From Otis tarda (taxonomy: Eukaryota; Chordata; Aves; Otidiformes; Otididae), in NCBI GenBank assembly GCA_026413225.1, contig CM048553.1, forward strand, positions 113,357,190-113,421,189: a stretch of DNA of 64,000 bases. The letters are read 5' to 3'. The stretch's first letter is position 1. Every line of letters begins with the position of its first letter. A program made the position numbers and the translations under genes. Positions 1 to 12,219 of this stretch are shown here, piece by piece. The notes beneath the pieces are model-generated. The model saw only the letters and a list, made by a program, of their open reading frames with translations. It did no database searches and was not told the DNA's origin.

Positions 1-1950
1 AAGGTTTTTTGTACTATAAGCGCAAAGCAAACAAGGGATAAGGATAATGATGATTGCATTAATACGTGGGTGGACCAGACCTCACTTGTCCCCTTCTTCA
101 AGCAGGCTAAGTATAATTAGCTTATTTGCTGACTTCAGTAAGCACCATATTCTATCCTCTGACTCTCATGTGACATGAACATTGCTACTATTGATTAGGG
201 CAAAGTTCCAGTGGAGTGTTTGCCTTTAGCTCTAGTTGAAAGTACTCATTTGGTCTAGCTTTTTTTCAAAAGCATGCAGTTGGAGCAGATAAACTGTATG
301 AGAGAGCTTGTCCAGCAGGCAGGGGAAAAGAATTCTTGTATGAGTGTCCCACATATTCGTAATGATAACCACAGTCTCCCTAGATGGCTAGAGCTGATTA
401 ATATTTTCCGCCCTATAGCAACATGGCTTATAGTGAAATATGCTTTGAACCCTATCAGTCTGCTCAGTGGAAGGAATGTCCAGCTTCTCAAGGCTTCCCT
501 GAGTATGCAAGTTACTTGGAGACAGAAGTTTGAAGTAACTTGTTATCTTTCTACCAAGAGGTTGATCAGACCAGACAGCTACTCCCTAGACAAAAATTTC
601 CAACCCTTTTACCAAAGTCATATCTCACAGATAGGAATCTAAGTATGGTCTATGTCGTTCAGGTTGGCACAGGTTCATTCTTACCTTCACACTTGCAATG
701 CATCATGCTCTGTTTCTCATCTGTTACATGTCTTCAGTGCTTATGTCCCTTACTACTCAAGTTCTCCATTTAAATTATTTCTATGTCTGGTTTTTGATAG
801 GAGAACTATACGTCCCTTCCTTCTCAGTGTATCTTTTCTCAGTGTAGCGCTTTCCTTAACCTGTTAAAATTAATCTCCATCACACTGAAGTTGGCCCCTC
901 GCATAAGCAGAATGGAGCCCTATCCTTGTGTCTGACTCCACTCTTAATTGCATATACTAACAGGAGGAATTCCTGCAGCCAGTCTTAGCAAAAATTTCAC
1001 ATTAATTTATCAACAACCCTTATTTCTCTATATTGGCAGCATAAGAAAGAGTTTGTGGGTACCACCTAGGTGGTAGCGGTAGGGTAGGAGTGCTTCTTTT
1101 GGTCTAGTTACTGCTGTTATCAACCATATAAAGAAAATCAGGAACAAGTAAATGTTTCAGGATGGTTTTGGTTTTTGTTTTGTTTTTCTTCTTTCTCCAT
1201 AGCCTACCTGAAATTTCCGTTGTCACCATATCTCAGATTCAGATTTTGTTGAAAATGTACTTGAAAGAGAAACCCACTCTGGATGGAATTACTGTCTCCT
1301 TCTGTGTATCTTGCCCACTTAAGTTGCCCAAAGGAAATCAGTTCAGTAGGATTGCTTGCAAGAACATGGGTTGTTTGCAAAGAGAAAGTTTCTGTTATTG
1401 GGCTTCTTGCTACCTCCATAGAGAAATTTTAAAAAGTTCTGCCTCTTTGAATAAAGTAAATCTGAAATTGTATTTCAAGTAGTACTCTTCCTGCTAATAT
1501 TTCATAATCCCTACTTTTTATATGATCATAAGGTCTCTTGTGATATTCTGTATGAAAGCTATATAAAACAAATAGCAATTAGACAGTATTTATTTCCCAG
1601 TGGGCATGTTATATGGTTTGTTGGCTTTGAAACGCAATGCTATTATTATTATTCTCTTCTTCCTTCTTTGCAGTGGGACCTGTGAAATAAAGACTACTTC
1701 TGATCTATGTAGGCAAGGCTGTTTTTCCTAACACAAAGGGCTTACTTAAGCTGTTTTTAATATAGCCTTACAAGTCAAAGCATCAGGCCCAAGGTTTTTG
1801 GCTGTATTTGTCTAATCTGTAGCACAGGGCACTTAAAACACCTAATTCGTGTTATTGTTGGGCTTTGGTCAGGTCATTCTATTTAAGGCTGAAGGGAGTC
1901 TTCATGTAACTTGTCCTCTGAAACTATTCTCCCACTACATCATATGGAGG
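1..1950. other. Unique AT-rich sequence, no gene supported
   Basis: No recognisable exon, repeat or RNA gene. Open frames are short (longest 122 codons at 274-642 plus strand) and their translations show no domain, signal peptide or low-complexity pattern that I recognise. The first ~170 bases, with TAATTAG and GCATTAATAC words, have a mildly CNE-like look but nothing decisive. Probably plain intergenic or intronic DNA. Confidence 0.5.
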
Positions 1951-2386
1951 TGGTGTGGTTTAACTCGTTAGCAGCAACCAGGCACCACATAGCTGCTCGC
2001 ATCACCACCTGATGACTGATACAGCCTGTCCCGCACAGCAATCACGGAACAGAACTGAGACCAATCTCATAACGATCCCAAGAAAGAGAGCAAGAACAAG
2101 AGAGCTGCCCACTTGCCATCCACCTTTACATACTGAGCATGACATCTATGGTATGGAACACTTCCTTTGGCCAGTTTGGGTCAACTGTACTGGCTAAACC
2201 CATCCCAGCTTCTTGCACCTGCCTGTTAGCAAAACCTGGGAAGCCAAAAAAGTCCTTGATCTCTCAGCAACAGCTAATAACATCAGTCTGTTATCAACAT
2301 TCTTCACATACCAAATCCCGTACTAAATCCAAAACACAGCAGCTACTGGGAAGAAAACTAGCTCCGTCCCAGCTGAAATCAGCACA
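1951..2386. mobile_element. Solo LTR of an avian endogenous retrovirus (fossil)
   Basis: The stretch starts TGGTGTGGTTTAAC and ends ATCAGCACA. It carries, in order, several blocks I know from a widespread bird LTR family: a GGTTTAAC...GCAACCAGGCACCACA...GCTGCTCGC head, a middle block resembling GAGCATGACATC-TATGGTATGGAA followed by CCTTTGGCCAGTTTGGGTCA, then TTATCAACATT, and a tail with ATCCAAAACACAGCAGCTAC. Termini are TG...CA and the same five bases, GGAGG, stand on each side (1946-1950 and 2387-2391), as expected for a target-site duplication. No internal retroviral region adjoins it, so it is most simply a recombined solo LTR. It looks diverged, hence not recent. Family name and age need a repeat-library search. 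The orientation given is the one in which I remember the family; the transcriptional sense is not established. Confidence 0.72.
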
Positions 2387-2391
2387 GGAGG

Positions 2392-4447
2392 GCATAGAGT
2401 CTAGAAGCACTTCGCACCTTCTTGTTGGGATAGAAAAGTGTGTTAGAATAGGGATGTGAAGAAACCTAAAACTAAACTGCAGTCATAGACCTAATTCTTA
2501 GGAATTTTGTGAGGAGAGAAACTCAGATGGCAAATTTGACTGTGAGCAGAGGAGTCTCGAAGTTGGAAGTGTTTTAAGTTTTTCTGTTCCCTCTCTTGAG
2601 AGCTTGTATCACGAATACCTTGAGTCCTGCTGTTATCCTGACATCTCCTTTTGTCTTGCATGTCCCACCACTGTGGCTAGGTCCCTCCACACCAACTGTT
2701 CCTGGAGTAATATGTCCTAGAGTTGAACTGGAACTATTTTGCATGTGGAGAAGGAAGGTGTGGGAGTTACGAGCCAGTCCCTGATGCAGAAGTTATGGAT
2801 CTGCTGTTCTACTTAATAGAACTCTTTTCCAAGTGACGCATAGAAGATGTAAAGAGGTAAGCCATCTTGACTTGGATTTACTGTGAACTGTGTGTGCCTG
2901 CAAACGAGCAGCGGTGTAAAAAAGCTCCTGCAGATCAACCGCTAAGTAACTGGCTCTGAGGTGCTTGCCCTGCAGCAGGCGGTAGTTGGAGGCCACTTAC
3001 ACTTCTAAAGCATTGCAGCCAAGTAGGATTGATTGGGCCAAGCCCTCTGCGCATCAGCTTACCCATGAAGCAATGTCAGCTCAGGACATGGAAGTTAATT
3101 GGATACGAAAAGCGTATCTTCGTTAATGTCTGGTATCCCAGTCTTGTTTAATTTTAGGCTTTATCTGCTATGCTGAATCAAATGGTGACACCAAGACTTG
3201 GCAGGTCGTTGTTGAGCACTCCAGGAAAAGTTAGTCACTGGCTGATCTAATAGTTTTGCTTTTGTAGGAGTTTGTCAGCTTTGAGGAGGTAGTCAAATAG
3301 TCTTCAGAGAAGGAAAAAAAAAAAGGCATCTAGACAGTAGGATTTATGTTTTGGTTTTTTTTTTTCCCCCTCCACTTCTTTTGGATGGCAACTGTGCCTA
3401 GTTTTTATTTCCTTTGCCGATCTTCATTTAGCCAAAAATGCTGCTGTAATTGCTACTTGCTGTCTGGATTGGCTGAAATCAAACATATATCCTACGTGTC
3501 TGTCCCATCTGTTCTCCACCACCACTCTACCTCTACCCAGAACGTCCTTCCACAGCGTATGAGGATGCACTTGTGAGGTCATAGGAGATGTAGTGTTATT
3601 CTCTGTAACTTTCCAGGACAAGGAAAGGACTTCATTCTCTAATGTTGATTTAGTCTGGTCTTTTTCTTTCTCTCCATCTTCAGTTGTAAAATGTAGGACT
3701 GCCTTACTTTTTTTTTTTGGATGGTATGTAATTTTGAGAGAAAATCAGTGGGGGCATTGCTGCTTTGTCTGGAATTCTTGGATTTGTCTGATAGTTTTGT
3801 CAGATATAGATGTTTTACTGTTAAGCTATCCAGCTTGAGTGCTTATAGGAATATTAATAGAGGTAGCTTGGGGCTGGCAGGATTTTTTAGGGAAGATAGG
3901 AAAGAACCTGGCACATCCTAGGTTAACTTCTTCCCTCTCATGGCCAAACGCTAACCTGGGTAGTGCTCTGTGGGCTGCAGTGTTACGCCTTTGCTTGAAG
4001 GCTAGGTATAGCTTAGGACATCTTCATTGCACAATACCTTGTCAGTAGTAGCTAGCAGTGAGAGCAGAAGTGCACCACATCCATGATAACATCATGATCT
4101 TCGTGAGTTGGTACACCTGGCTTTTCTTGAAGGGTAGCTAACCTGAGAGGAGATCAGTAGTACCACAAGGAATCTAGAAGCAGACCACCATGCAGTGCTT
4201 GGTGGAGTTGCCCCAAAACTCCAGAGCAAGCTGTGTGTATCCGTGGATTGGTTGTCAGTAGATTAGAAAAAAGGTTATCTAAAAGGCACCAGCTTCTAGT
4301 ATTCGGAAGTATCCCAGTAGCCCTCCCCCCACTTCATTAATTTATTTCCTCCTGATAAAGAAAGAACATCAGAGAGAAAAAAGCAAACTAACAAGCGTAG
4401 CTTATATTGCTGCAAAGCGTGAATATGCAGCATTGGAGACCTCTGTA
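2392..4447. other. Unique sequence, no gene supported
   Basis: Nothing recognisable beyond short T-runs near 3353-3364 and 3709-3718. Open frames are under 85 codons and have no family resemblance. The 3840-4200 stretch is unremarkable single-copy-looking DNA. Confidence 0.45.
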
Positions 4448-4506
4448 GATATCTGTGAGTCTGGAAAGGGAGGGGGAAAGGGGGAAGAGGGGAGGAGAGA
4501 GAGGTC
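4448..4506. repeat. Purine-rich (GGGA/GA)n low-complexity tract
   Basis: About 58 bases are almost entirely A and G on the plus strand, built from GGGA, GGGGA and GAGA units with one CTTT interruption near the end. Tracts like this are common simple sequence and may adopt unusual structure, but no function is shown here. Confidence 0.7.
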
Positions 4507-4858
4507 TTTAATGACGCGTAGAGTTATTGATGGAATTTCTAACCGAGAGGAGCACTGCCTGCCTTGGAGCTGAGGTGGGTGGTGCTACCCACAGTGACTG
4601 CTTGCTTGTGCCGGTGCATAGTTCATTTTTATTTTGTTGTTCAGGTCAAAGATAAGCTGGTGGCTCTGTTAAGTGTGGTGACTATCTGGGAAGAGCAGCG
4701 TAGTTCTGCTGAGTACAGCTGCCAAAACTGAAGCAAGCCAAGGGAGAGCAGTTCTTTTGTCGGGGACAGAAATGTGGTCTGACACAGCTTTCTTATCAAA
4801 GGGAAGGATTTTTCACTTCAGGAGGAAGTTTGGCTGGGAAGGCATTGGATAGCTTTTC

Positions 4859-4879
4859 TTTTTTTTTTTTTTTTTTTTT
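4859..4879. repeat. Poly-T run (21)
   Basis: An uninterrupted run of 21 T lies at this position, preceded by TTTTC. There is no identifiable retroposon body on the upstream or downstream side, so it is listed only as a mononucleotide repeat. Confidence 0.85.
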
Positions 4880-5384
4880 CTTGTATCTGTGGGAAGTCCT
4901 GTATAAATGTGTTTTCTATGAATGTAGCAGTTCTGCTTCTGATACTCCTCTGGAGAGAACAGCAGCAGCTGTAGATGTGGGCAATAACATGAACTTGACT
5001 AAAAAGCTTTTAATTTGAGTAAATCAGCAAACACACTTTGCGTGCTCGCAGCTGGGAGCCATTCGCTCTTGACTTATGCTATAGAGCAAGCAAAAAGTAG
5101 CTATCTTTTTTTTTCCTAAATTTTTATTCCAACTATTGCTGAATTTTCCCTTAATCCTTCCAAGCAATCAAGTTGTAGTTAAATTAAAACCTAGCCTTTT
5201 CTTTTGGTGAACGGTTTGTGTAACAGGAGATATTTGTTTCTATTGCAGCTTAAACTTGGATAATTTTGTTTAAACATTAAGAACCTGCATATGTTACAGA
5301 GAAATTGCTCTAATAAAGTTGAAGAAACAAGTTGTCTTCTAATTGAGGCCATTAGACTGGGATTTATTAGAAATGGTTTCCATG
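4880..5384. other. Unique AT-rich sequence, no gene supported
   Basis: Nothing recognisable. A short T-run lies near 5108-5115. No exon-like open frame with credible splice signals was seen. Confidence 0.45.
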
Positions 5385-5515
5385 AATTTCCTGTGAGTTT
5401 TTACTCAAGTCACTTAGTTCTGCGTTTCCCCTCTTTCCTATGTGTGAAATGAGGAAAATACTACTTGAGGGTACCAAATGAAACCTACTATTGTATGCAA
5501 AGAAGCCTATAAAAA
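5385..5515 (+). mobile_element. MIR-like SINE remnant
   Basis: The block CTCAAGTCACTTAGTTCTG followed by TTTCC...TGTGAAATGAGGAAAATACTACTTG lines up with the MIR/CORE-SINE core (CAAGTCACTTAACCTCTCTG, CTCAGTTTCC, TGTAAAATGGGGATAATA). The following GCAAAGAAGCCTATAAAA resembles the sauropsid tail with a GCTTTGAGA...GCGCTATAAA pattern. It is heavily diverged, as expected for an amniote-age SINE. The match is from memory of the consensus; ends are approximate. Confidence 0.5.
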
Positions 5516-6569
5516 CACAAACGAGTTTTTGAGTAGCTAAAATGCCTCCTCTGCCAGCCAGGCACATGATGGTGTACCAGCTCAGCTTAGCGTTTTCCTG
5601 ATGGAAGAATAGAACCTGCTACTAGTGCTACTTCACGCTTGCCAAAGACTGAGTAGGCATAGAATGGACTAGTGTCTTCCACTGCTTGTGCGAATTATTC
5701 GTTAATTAGTAATGTATATTTTATTATACTGAACAAGTAACCATTGATTATTATTTATGTATTAAAGCTTTTAGTGGGAGAAAGGTATATGGAATACAGT
5801 TACTGGGTTGTATTAAGCAAGCTGACAAAATGCCAGCTTTTTATGTTTTTTCTAGTTTCTCTGTCTCGGTGATCTTGTCAGTGCACTGAAGCATTTTAAT
5901 GCTTACTCTGCAACTCTCAACCTGTTACAGCCAGTGGGTGTCACTGCAAGCATTGGAGTGAGGGATGAGCAATTTTGGGGAGAAAGAATAAAAGTTCAAG
6001 TGTAAGTTTCCTTTTTTTTTTCCTTCTTTTAAACTAGAAATACAGAAAAATAGATAAACTAAATCCTTGCTTACTAACTGGACCGTTGCCAAGGTGTTTC
6101 TTGGAGGTGCTTTAAAAAAGTTTGAAATGCTTAAATTTTATTTTTTTTAAAGTAGATATCCCGGATGGTCAGGACCAGGTCCTCTGGTATAAGAAGTCAT
6201 GTCACTGCTGACTTCTGTAGTCATGTTGGCCCCAAGTGCCTGCTTGCTTCCTAGAGCTGAATGTGGCGTACCTCATGGGTGATGTTGGTTTAAAAAAAAA
6301 GAAAACAAAAAAACCCAACCCAAACCAAAACCCACAGCAGGCTTTCCTTAAATAATTTAAAACCACTTACATGAAATTCTTGGTGTTTGCAGATCTGAGT
6401 GCTAAAGGTCACTCTCACTCGAAGTGCCCGTCTTCCCCAGACCGCTCGCTGTCCCCAAAACCAGACTGGCTCTGAAGCAAATGCCCTTCCAAGCCAGTTC
6501 CATGAGAAGATGTGCGTATACCTTCTCGACCGGCCCTCCACCTCCCACCACCACGCAAACAAACCAGCC
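5516..6569. other. Unique sequence with an A/C-rich tract, no gene supported
   Basis: The only notable feature is a low-complexity A-rich tract with CCCAACCCAAACC-type words at about 6292-6335. It resembles the tail of a bird retroposon but no body was found. The open frame at 6399-6740 (plus, 113 codons) has no recognised domain. Confidence 0.4.
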
Positions 6570-6795
6570 GCACAAGCTTTGAACTGTTTACATGATATAC
6601 ATTACCTAACGGTGCCTGCACTTTTGGAAGGGCCTCTCTTGCACAGGTCGTTGCAAGGCCCGCGTTCTCTCTACCTATGTTATCGTGAGGATGACAGTTT
6701 AAACAGGCCTTATCGCTGTGTATTCAATCAAGGTTTATGAGGGCTGATAAAGATGTCACCTAGTTGCTTTGTGTGTTCATTAAAACCCTATTCCC
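6570..6795. promoter_or_regulatory. Candidate conserved non-coding element
   Basis: The stretch has the mixed-composition, non-repetitive look of a vertebrate conserved non-coding element. A TALE-type TGACAG lies at 6692-6697, followed by GTTTAAACAG, TTCAATCAAGG and a TGATAA (GATA-type) word at 6745-6750. This is inference from texture and motif content only; conservation was not tested. Confidence 0.3.
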
Positions 6796-7089
6796 CAGTA
6801 GGACTTTGCTGTATTATGGTCTTTTTTTTGTTTTTTTTTTCTTTCTTCACTGATTTTTAGCTATCTTCTGAAGAGAGATGTGCATGTAGGAAGGGAAGGT
6901 GTCATGCTTTCTTTAGTATTTCTGTGGATAAGAATTTTTAAAACTCAAAAATTCGTAGCGGAATTGATACAACTCTCTCTGTATTTGATATCTCATGTTA
7001 TCATAATTGCTTGTGTAATAATTCAGTAAACTTTCTTAAGTTTAGCTTACATATGGCAGTAAAGTGGCTTGTGTGCACTTTATCTGCTG

Positions 7090-7400
7090 TGTTGTGTTGT
7101 TGCTGAAGGCAGCTCAGGAGGGGCTCGGTGCTACTCAGTTATGATACAGGACGTTGTAGATTGGGCTCCCGTTGCCATTTTCCCTGATAGATGGAGACTG
7201 CATAATTACAACACAGATATGTAAACCCCATTGACTTCCTGTTTTGTTTGTATGTCACAGCTGAAGAAATGATTGTGATAAAGAGATAGTCGTATAAAAT
7301 GCGTCAGTAATTTTCAGGTTGTGATGAACAGTAATAGAAAGTAGGCATAGATTAACTCTTTCTTTGTCTTGTCTTGTAAGCTTCTTCATTTCAAAATAGG
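7090..7400. promoter_or_regulatory. Candidate conserved non-coding element
   Basis: Non-repetitive AT-rich stretch with a homeodomain-type TAATTA at 7203-7208, CCCATTGACTTCC and several TGT-rich words. It lacks coding potential and any recognised repeat. Called on texture alone. Confidence 0.25.
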
Positions 7401-7819
7401 TTATGTTTTTTTTTCTCAACCCATGTCCTTTTCCTAGCTATAGTTTAAAATAAACATTGTTCTGATTGTATCTGTTGCCATGTCCAATTCTGCCAGTCTT
7501 CAGAAAAATCTCATTTCTACAGTAAGCAGATGTTGCTCAGCTGCATTTTTGTTGTTTAAGTAAAATTTGCTGTCACAGAAAACAGATATACAAAACCATA
7601 CAAAACTATAGTGAAAAATGATTAGTTGCAGCTGTTTGCTGTATTATAAAAGAGAGAAATGTTGAAGGAATCTATTGAGTAAAAAGAATTGAAAATATCT
7701 GACAGACTCAAGACCCTAGTTCAGGCAGAAATCAGTTGAGATTAAGCATGTATATTTAGGCTTTTTGTAAAAATGGGAAGAAACAGAATATTCAATTGAT
7801 TCCTTAGATACCTAGGTCG

Positions 7820-8240
7820 TAGTAAATTCCTGTCATTTACACTGCAGCCTATTGGCCCTCTCTGCATCCTGTAAACTTTGTGAATGCCGATGGCTGTTGG
7901 CATTTCAGAAATGATTCTGTCACTTTGTTTACAGTTTTGCTGCTGCTGGGAGGCATTGGACTATCAAAGGCTTTAATGCTGCGCGTGTGCATTTCATAAT
8001 AAAACGTTATTCTATGAGGTTAATAACACTTACTAGAGATCAGTAATAAAATTAAAACCAGAGCCTCTCTACCATCGCTTGTTAACACTTCTAATGATTG
8101 TTTGCTTATTAACACTAATTTGTTATATGCTTCCGTTTGAGCTCTGTGCTGCCTGGCCTAAGCATGAGGCACTTGTGTATCTATAATGCTTATGAATAGC
8201 CGTGCTGGCCTACTCATCTCTGCAATAAAAGCCACTGCAG
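7820..8240. promoter_or_regulatory. Candidate conserved non-coding element
   Basis: This is one of the more CNE-like islands. A forkhead-type TGTTTAC lies at 7926-7932, a TCF/LEF-type ATCAAAG at 7973-7979, then GGTTAATAACAC and GCTTGTTAACAC words, with no repeat and no open frame of note. Dense transcription-factor-like words in otherwise unique DNA are typical of developmental enhancers. Not verified by alignment. Confidence 0.35.
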
Positions 8241-9390
8241 CATGAGGTGGTTTGCTTTCTGTGAAATGTTTTGTATCAGAACCAATTGTTGACCCCTGCC
8301 TTATCAATTCACTCTATCTGTTTGCCTTTAAACAGCAGTCACGGTATTCCCGAGATTATTTGCCTGGGATGAAGCTATTTTACCTGGTGCACTGGTGTCC
8401 ATTTGGCCTTGACCATGAAATACTCTCTGATCATCCAGTAGTACAGTGTTTTTTGAATTGCTATTTTGTGCTGACAGGATCCCTGGAATGTAGCAGAGTG
8501 GAGTCCAGTGTGTCCCTTAGCTCTTGCATCTTGGTGCTTCATGAACACAATACTGTGCTTTCTGTGTTCTGTTCTTTGTTATCACTGCAGAATATCTGTG
8601 GGGTCCGGAAGAAGATGAAGAGTCCACTTTACTAATGTATTGTGCAGACAAATAACAAAAATTAGAGTTTGCTGAAGGCTGTACAGAGCAGTACCATCTA
8701 CCTGCCTGCTTTTCTGAAGGAAACATATTTGGACAACTCCGTTGTCTGATTTGGGTATCTCTAAGAAACCTTTATTCATATTTAAGATTTTCCATAATTT
8801 TTTCTGTGACTTTTTTTTTTCTTCTAACAATGTTTCTTCCCTCTGCTTGCCTTAAAGCTAAACAAGAAGTGGTTCTCAACCTCTTGTTTGTCTTAAAGCA
8901 GTTGACTGTGAGCATTCTAAAACCATAGTAGATTTGCCTTTTGGTATTTTTGGAGTTAAAATAGAAAGTGTTTTGATTCCAGGCAATTGCTGAGTTCAGG
9001 AAGCCTCATTCACTCGGTGAGCAGTTTTAGCAGGGTGTAGAAAGGGAATCTGAAATATGGCAACAAAAGATACCTTTGGAGCCATTTCCAGTTTCTGTAT
9101 GTAATACACCCCATCTCAGACACATGTGCTTACACAAGTTCTGCTGAATTGCCAGAATGTGGTTGCCATCTAAAAACTCATCTGGGTTTAAATGTATATT
9201 GATTTCTATTTCCTCACTTAAATCCAGAAAGTTTATGAGAGCATTGATTAGGCTGAAAAATCTTATTATAATCCAATATAGAAAAATAAACTGGCTTAAA
9301 TAGTAACAATACAAAAAGATCCCTGTTCTGTTTCTAAGCTAGCAGAATGGGAAGGCATTCTCAGTGCTGAGTAATTGACTTTCTCCTCTG
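8241..9390. other. Unique sequence, no gene supported
   Basis: The longest frame (8252-8635, plus, 127 codons) gives a cysteine- and leucine-rich translation with no domain that I recognise. Minus-strand frames at 8582-8830 and 9027-9314 are equally uninformative. Nothing else stands out. Confidence 0.4.
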
Positions 9391-9418
9391 TTCTTCTTTG
9401 GATCTTCTTCTTTGGATC
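9391..9418. repeat. Perfect 14-bp tandem duplication
   Basis: The unit TTCTTCTTTGGATC occurs twice, head to tail, without a mismatch (9391-9404 and 9405-9418). The identity suggests a recent local duplication. No larger element is attached. Confidence 0.9.
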
Positions 9419-9622
9419 AACATATTCAGTTGTGTTCACACAGCTCTCATTTTAGCTGTGCCTGGTAGTCGTTCCACCTACAGTATCAGACCTTGCACGT
9501 TGAGCTGGATGGAAACTACACTTCAGTGCGGTTCTTGGCATTGGCAGTTGTCTTCAGAGAGGGACCTTAGGCAGGTATCGCCACCCTTTGCAGGAGTGTC
9601 AAGAGGTATTGGAGGGTTGCAA

Positions 9623-10342
9623 TCACTTATCTCGCATATTGAGAGGGGAACCTTGGCAAACCAGAAAGATGGGGCGCCCTCTTACGCGAAAAGCTGTGAA
9701 TAATTGTGTGTGCCAATACCACCGCCTTCCCAGAGCACGCTGCTGCCTTGTGAAGGGAGGTGTGTGCAACACTGATAAAAGCACGGTGGTGGTGCTGGTG
9801 GTGCCATTGCTTTGCTGCGGTGTGTTGTGTTGTAGCCATGGCACCTGGTGATAGGTGAATGTGTGTGGGCTGTTGCTGTGTTGAGGTATGATAAGATATT
9901 TATTGGTAGCAGCCATGCTGGTCCGGTCTAAAAGATGACTGAGGCCTCTGCAGATCTGTTGAGAAGACTTGCTTGCAAGTTTGCAGCGTCCATATGTAGA
10001 CTGGTGTTTACAGGCACTTGAAGGCTCACTGATGGCCAGCCTTGTTAGTCCAGCTCCTCTAGAGGCTAGTAGCTCCACGCACTGGGAGATTGCCAGCCCT
10101 TGTCTGTGAGGACCTGGTAATCTATTTTCTCTGTTGAGAGAGAGAAGAGAAAAAAAAATCTTCTCCCCATCTGTCATTCTAGAGCAATTGCTTACAATAT
10201 TACTTGATTTGTTCTCTCCTGCCCACCAGAAATATTCGGGGATATACAGTGAATGTAAGTTTAGGGAATAGGCTTGTTTCTTCTTAAGATACCTTTCACA
10301 TATCTTCAAAGCAGACATCAAGGGCTGTTGATTGAAAATCAT
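9623..10342 (-). other. Longest minus-strand open frame, unassigned
   Basis: An ATG-initiated frame of 239 codons runs across this interval on the minus strand. The start context is GTAATGA, with a purine at -3. The translation shows no domain, signal peptide or membrane segment that I recognise. Its C-terminal third covers an H/T/Q-rich stretch caused by GGTGGT-type simple sequence near 9785-9810. A frame this long is uncommon by chance at this base composition, but the absence of family resemblance and of splice or promoter context makes a real protein unlikely. It could be part of a long non-coding transcript. Confidence 0.12.
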
Positions 10343-10349
10343 TACTCTA

Positions 10350-10510
10350 GAGAGTATACTGACTGAATCTAATCACAGAGTTTTTCCCACAGGTATTTGT
10401 GTACCTCCCTCAAATTTATGGAAATGTCAATAGCACTGATTTATTAACTAGAAACATTTCATTTTTTCTAATTAGTGAAATCACAGTGCAGGCCAGCCAC
10501 AAAGTTTTGT
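10350..10510. promoter_or_regulatory. Candidate conserved non-coding element
   Basis: AT-rich stretch containing the exact palindrome CTAATTAG at 10468-10475, a typical paired homeodomain site, plus GATTTATTAAC and AATCTAATCAC words. No repeat or frame is present. Called on texture. Confidence 0.3.
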
Positions 10511-12219
10511 TGTTGTAACCCTTATCCACCTTCCCTGCAATGTTACTGCTACTTGTGCTGATCTAAATGTAAATTGTAGGGTCTGTCCCTTGCATTTGAA
10601 ACACCACTCTCCCCTTTCCTTTTGTGTATTTTTTTTAAATGTTTGTGCACAGTCCTCGGAAGAGAATACTTATTGCTTGCTGTATGTGCTCCTTGATGAT
10701 TCCTAAATTCATCGAGACCACTCATGGCCTCCCTTTTTAACTGCGAATCAGAGTATCTGCAGTTAGCCAGCAGCACAAAACGTATTTTAAGATCTTTACA
10801 GCGTATCCCACCAGAGCCTCCTCATTCCCTCCATGACCAGGAAAAATGAATTGCCTGTGTGAGATGCCTGATGATCGACAAACTAGAATTGCTTGGGAAA
10901 AAGGAAAAGAAATGGGTGGGCGGGGTGAGTTACAAAAAGCCAGAGAACACCCTGCAGTTGCTTCTCCCCCTCTCGTGAAAGGAGGTCCTGCTCTGGTGCA
11001 GCTGTGGTGGCGGAGCCCGGGTTGGGAGAAGGCTTTTGGATGTGTAGGCCCCCGACCGTAGAGGGGTTTTATGGGTCAAAACCAATACCTGTATGTTACT
11101 CCATGTAAATAAATCATGTGCCTGTAAAATACATGCTGTAGTTTGCTGCTGGGTCCTGGGGGAGCAGGAAAGTAATTTAGCACAGCTGGTTGCTTGTTCT
11201 TCTTCTAAACCATTTTTATGGTTTAAAAGAATGGCTTCCTAAATCGCCGTCTTATGAAAAGGCAGGGTGTGGGGCTGCACCAGAGCCCAAATACACTGAC
11301 ATCACTTTAATTAAAAAAATCTTCTCTCCCACTTTCACCTTCCAAAACATCCCCGTTCCCTCTAATGAAGGAATTTTTACCTAATCTGAGGGAGCAGCTG
11401 TTGTCTGCCAAATGGCTAGCCTGCACTCCTGGCTGAGTTCGCTGGGGTGAGTGGAGCTCCCCCTCTCCCATGCTGTGAACGGCTCTGTGTGAAACCTCTT
11501 CCCTCAACTTGAACTCCAGTGAGGAGTCCCTGCGGCGTGTGGAGACTGAACAGCAATAAATACTCATTTACAAGGCGCTCAAAGGCCCTGTAAGCGCCCA
11601 GCACAACCTAAGCTGAGGACCCACTAGAGATGCTGGGATGCCAAGAACTGCTGCGTTGGTGCTAACCTCTGTGCTCAACCAGCTATCTAATTTCTTCACC
11701 ACCACCACCCTCTTCAGCAAAAAAACCACAGGATTTGTGGTGGGGAAAGCTGTATGAATTATTTGAGAGGTTCTTGAAGACTGCAAGTGTGGAATCGGTC
11801 CTCATTATGGAGGTGCCTTGTCCTAAGGCTCCGTTGCTTTGGTGCCTGTGATCCATGTAAGGGACCGACCTGCCGCAGGGTGGGTGCGATGGCCTGCGTG
11901 ATTGGAAACTACAATGAACGGGCTGTAAATATCCGTGTGTCCAGCTCAACTATCTGATGAAAATTGAGAAATCAGTTCTGGTGTTTGACCTACAGGGCTA
12001 GCAGCAACCCTGAGAGCGGTTGCTCTCAGCTGAAAGACTCGCAAATGCTGGACGGCCCAACAAGATGTTATTGTGTGTGAGCAGCAGCAGTGCCAAAGGT
12101 TTGGTTTCTCCATGATTTCTGGTCTATAAAATGCTCAGGTAGGTTCTAGCAGCGGGGAGTTGGAAGAAAATGGTGTGGCCTAGGGTACATGGAGAACGTG
12201 GGCCCTTGTCAGATATATG
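10511..12219. other. Unique sequence, no gene supported
   Basis: Base composition rises towards 50 percent GC between 10.9 and 11.9 kb. Frames of 60-90 codons occur on both strands without recognisable products. ACCACCACCACCC simple sequence lies near 11699. Nothing else supported. Confidence 0.4.

Noticed and set aside
2139-2459. Plus-strand frame of 106 codons across the LTR
   Set aside because: It lies almost wholly within the LTR fossil and has no protein resemblance.
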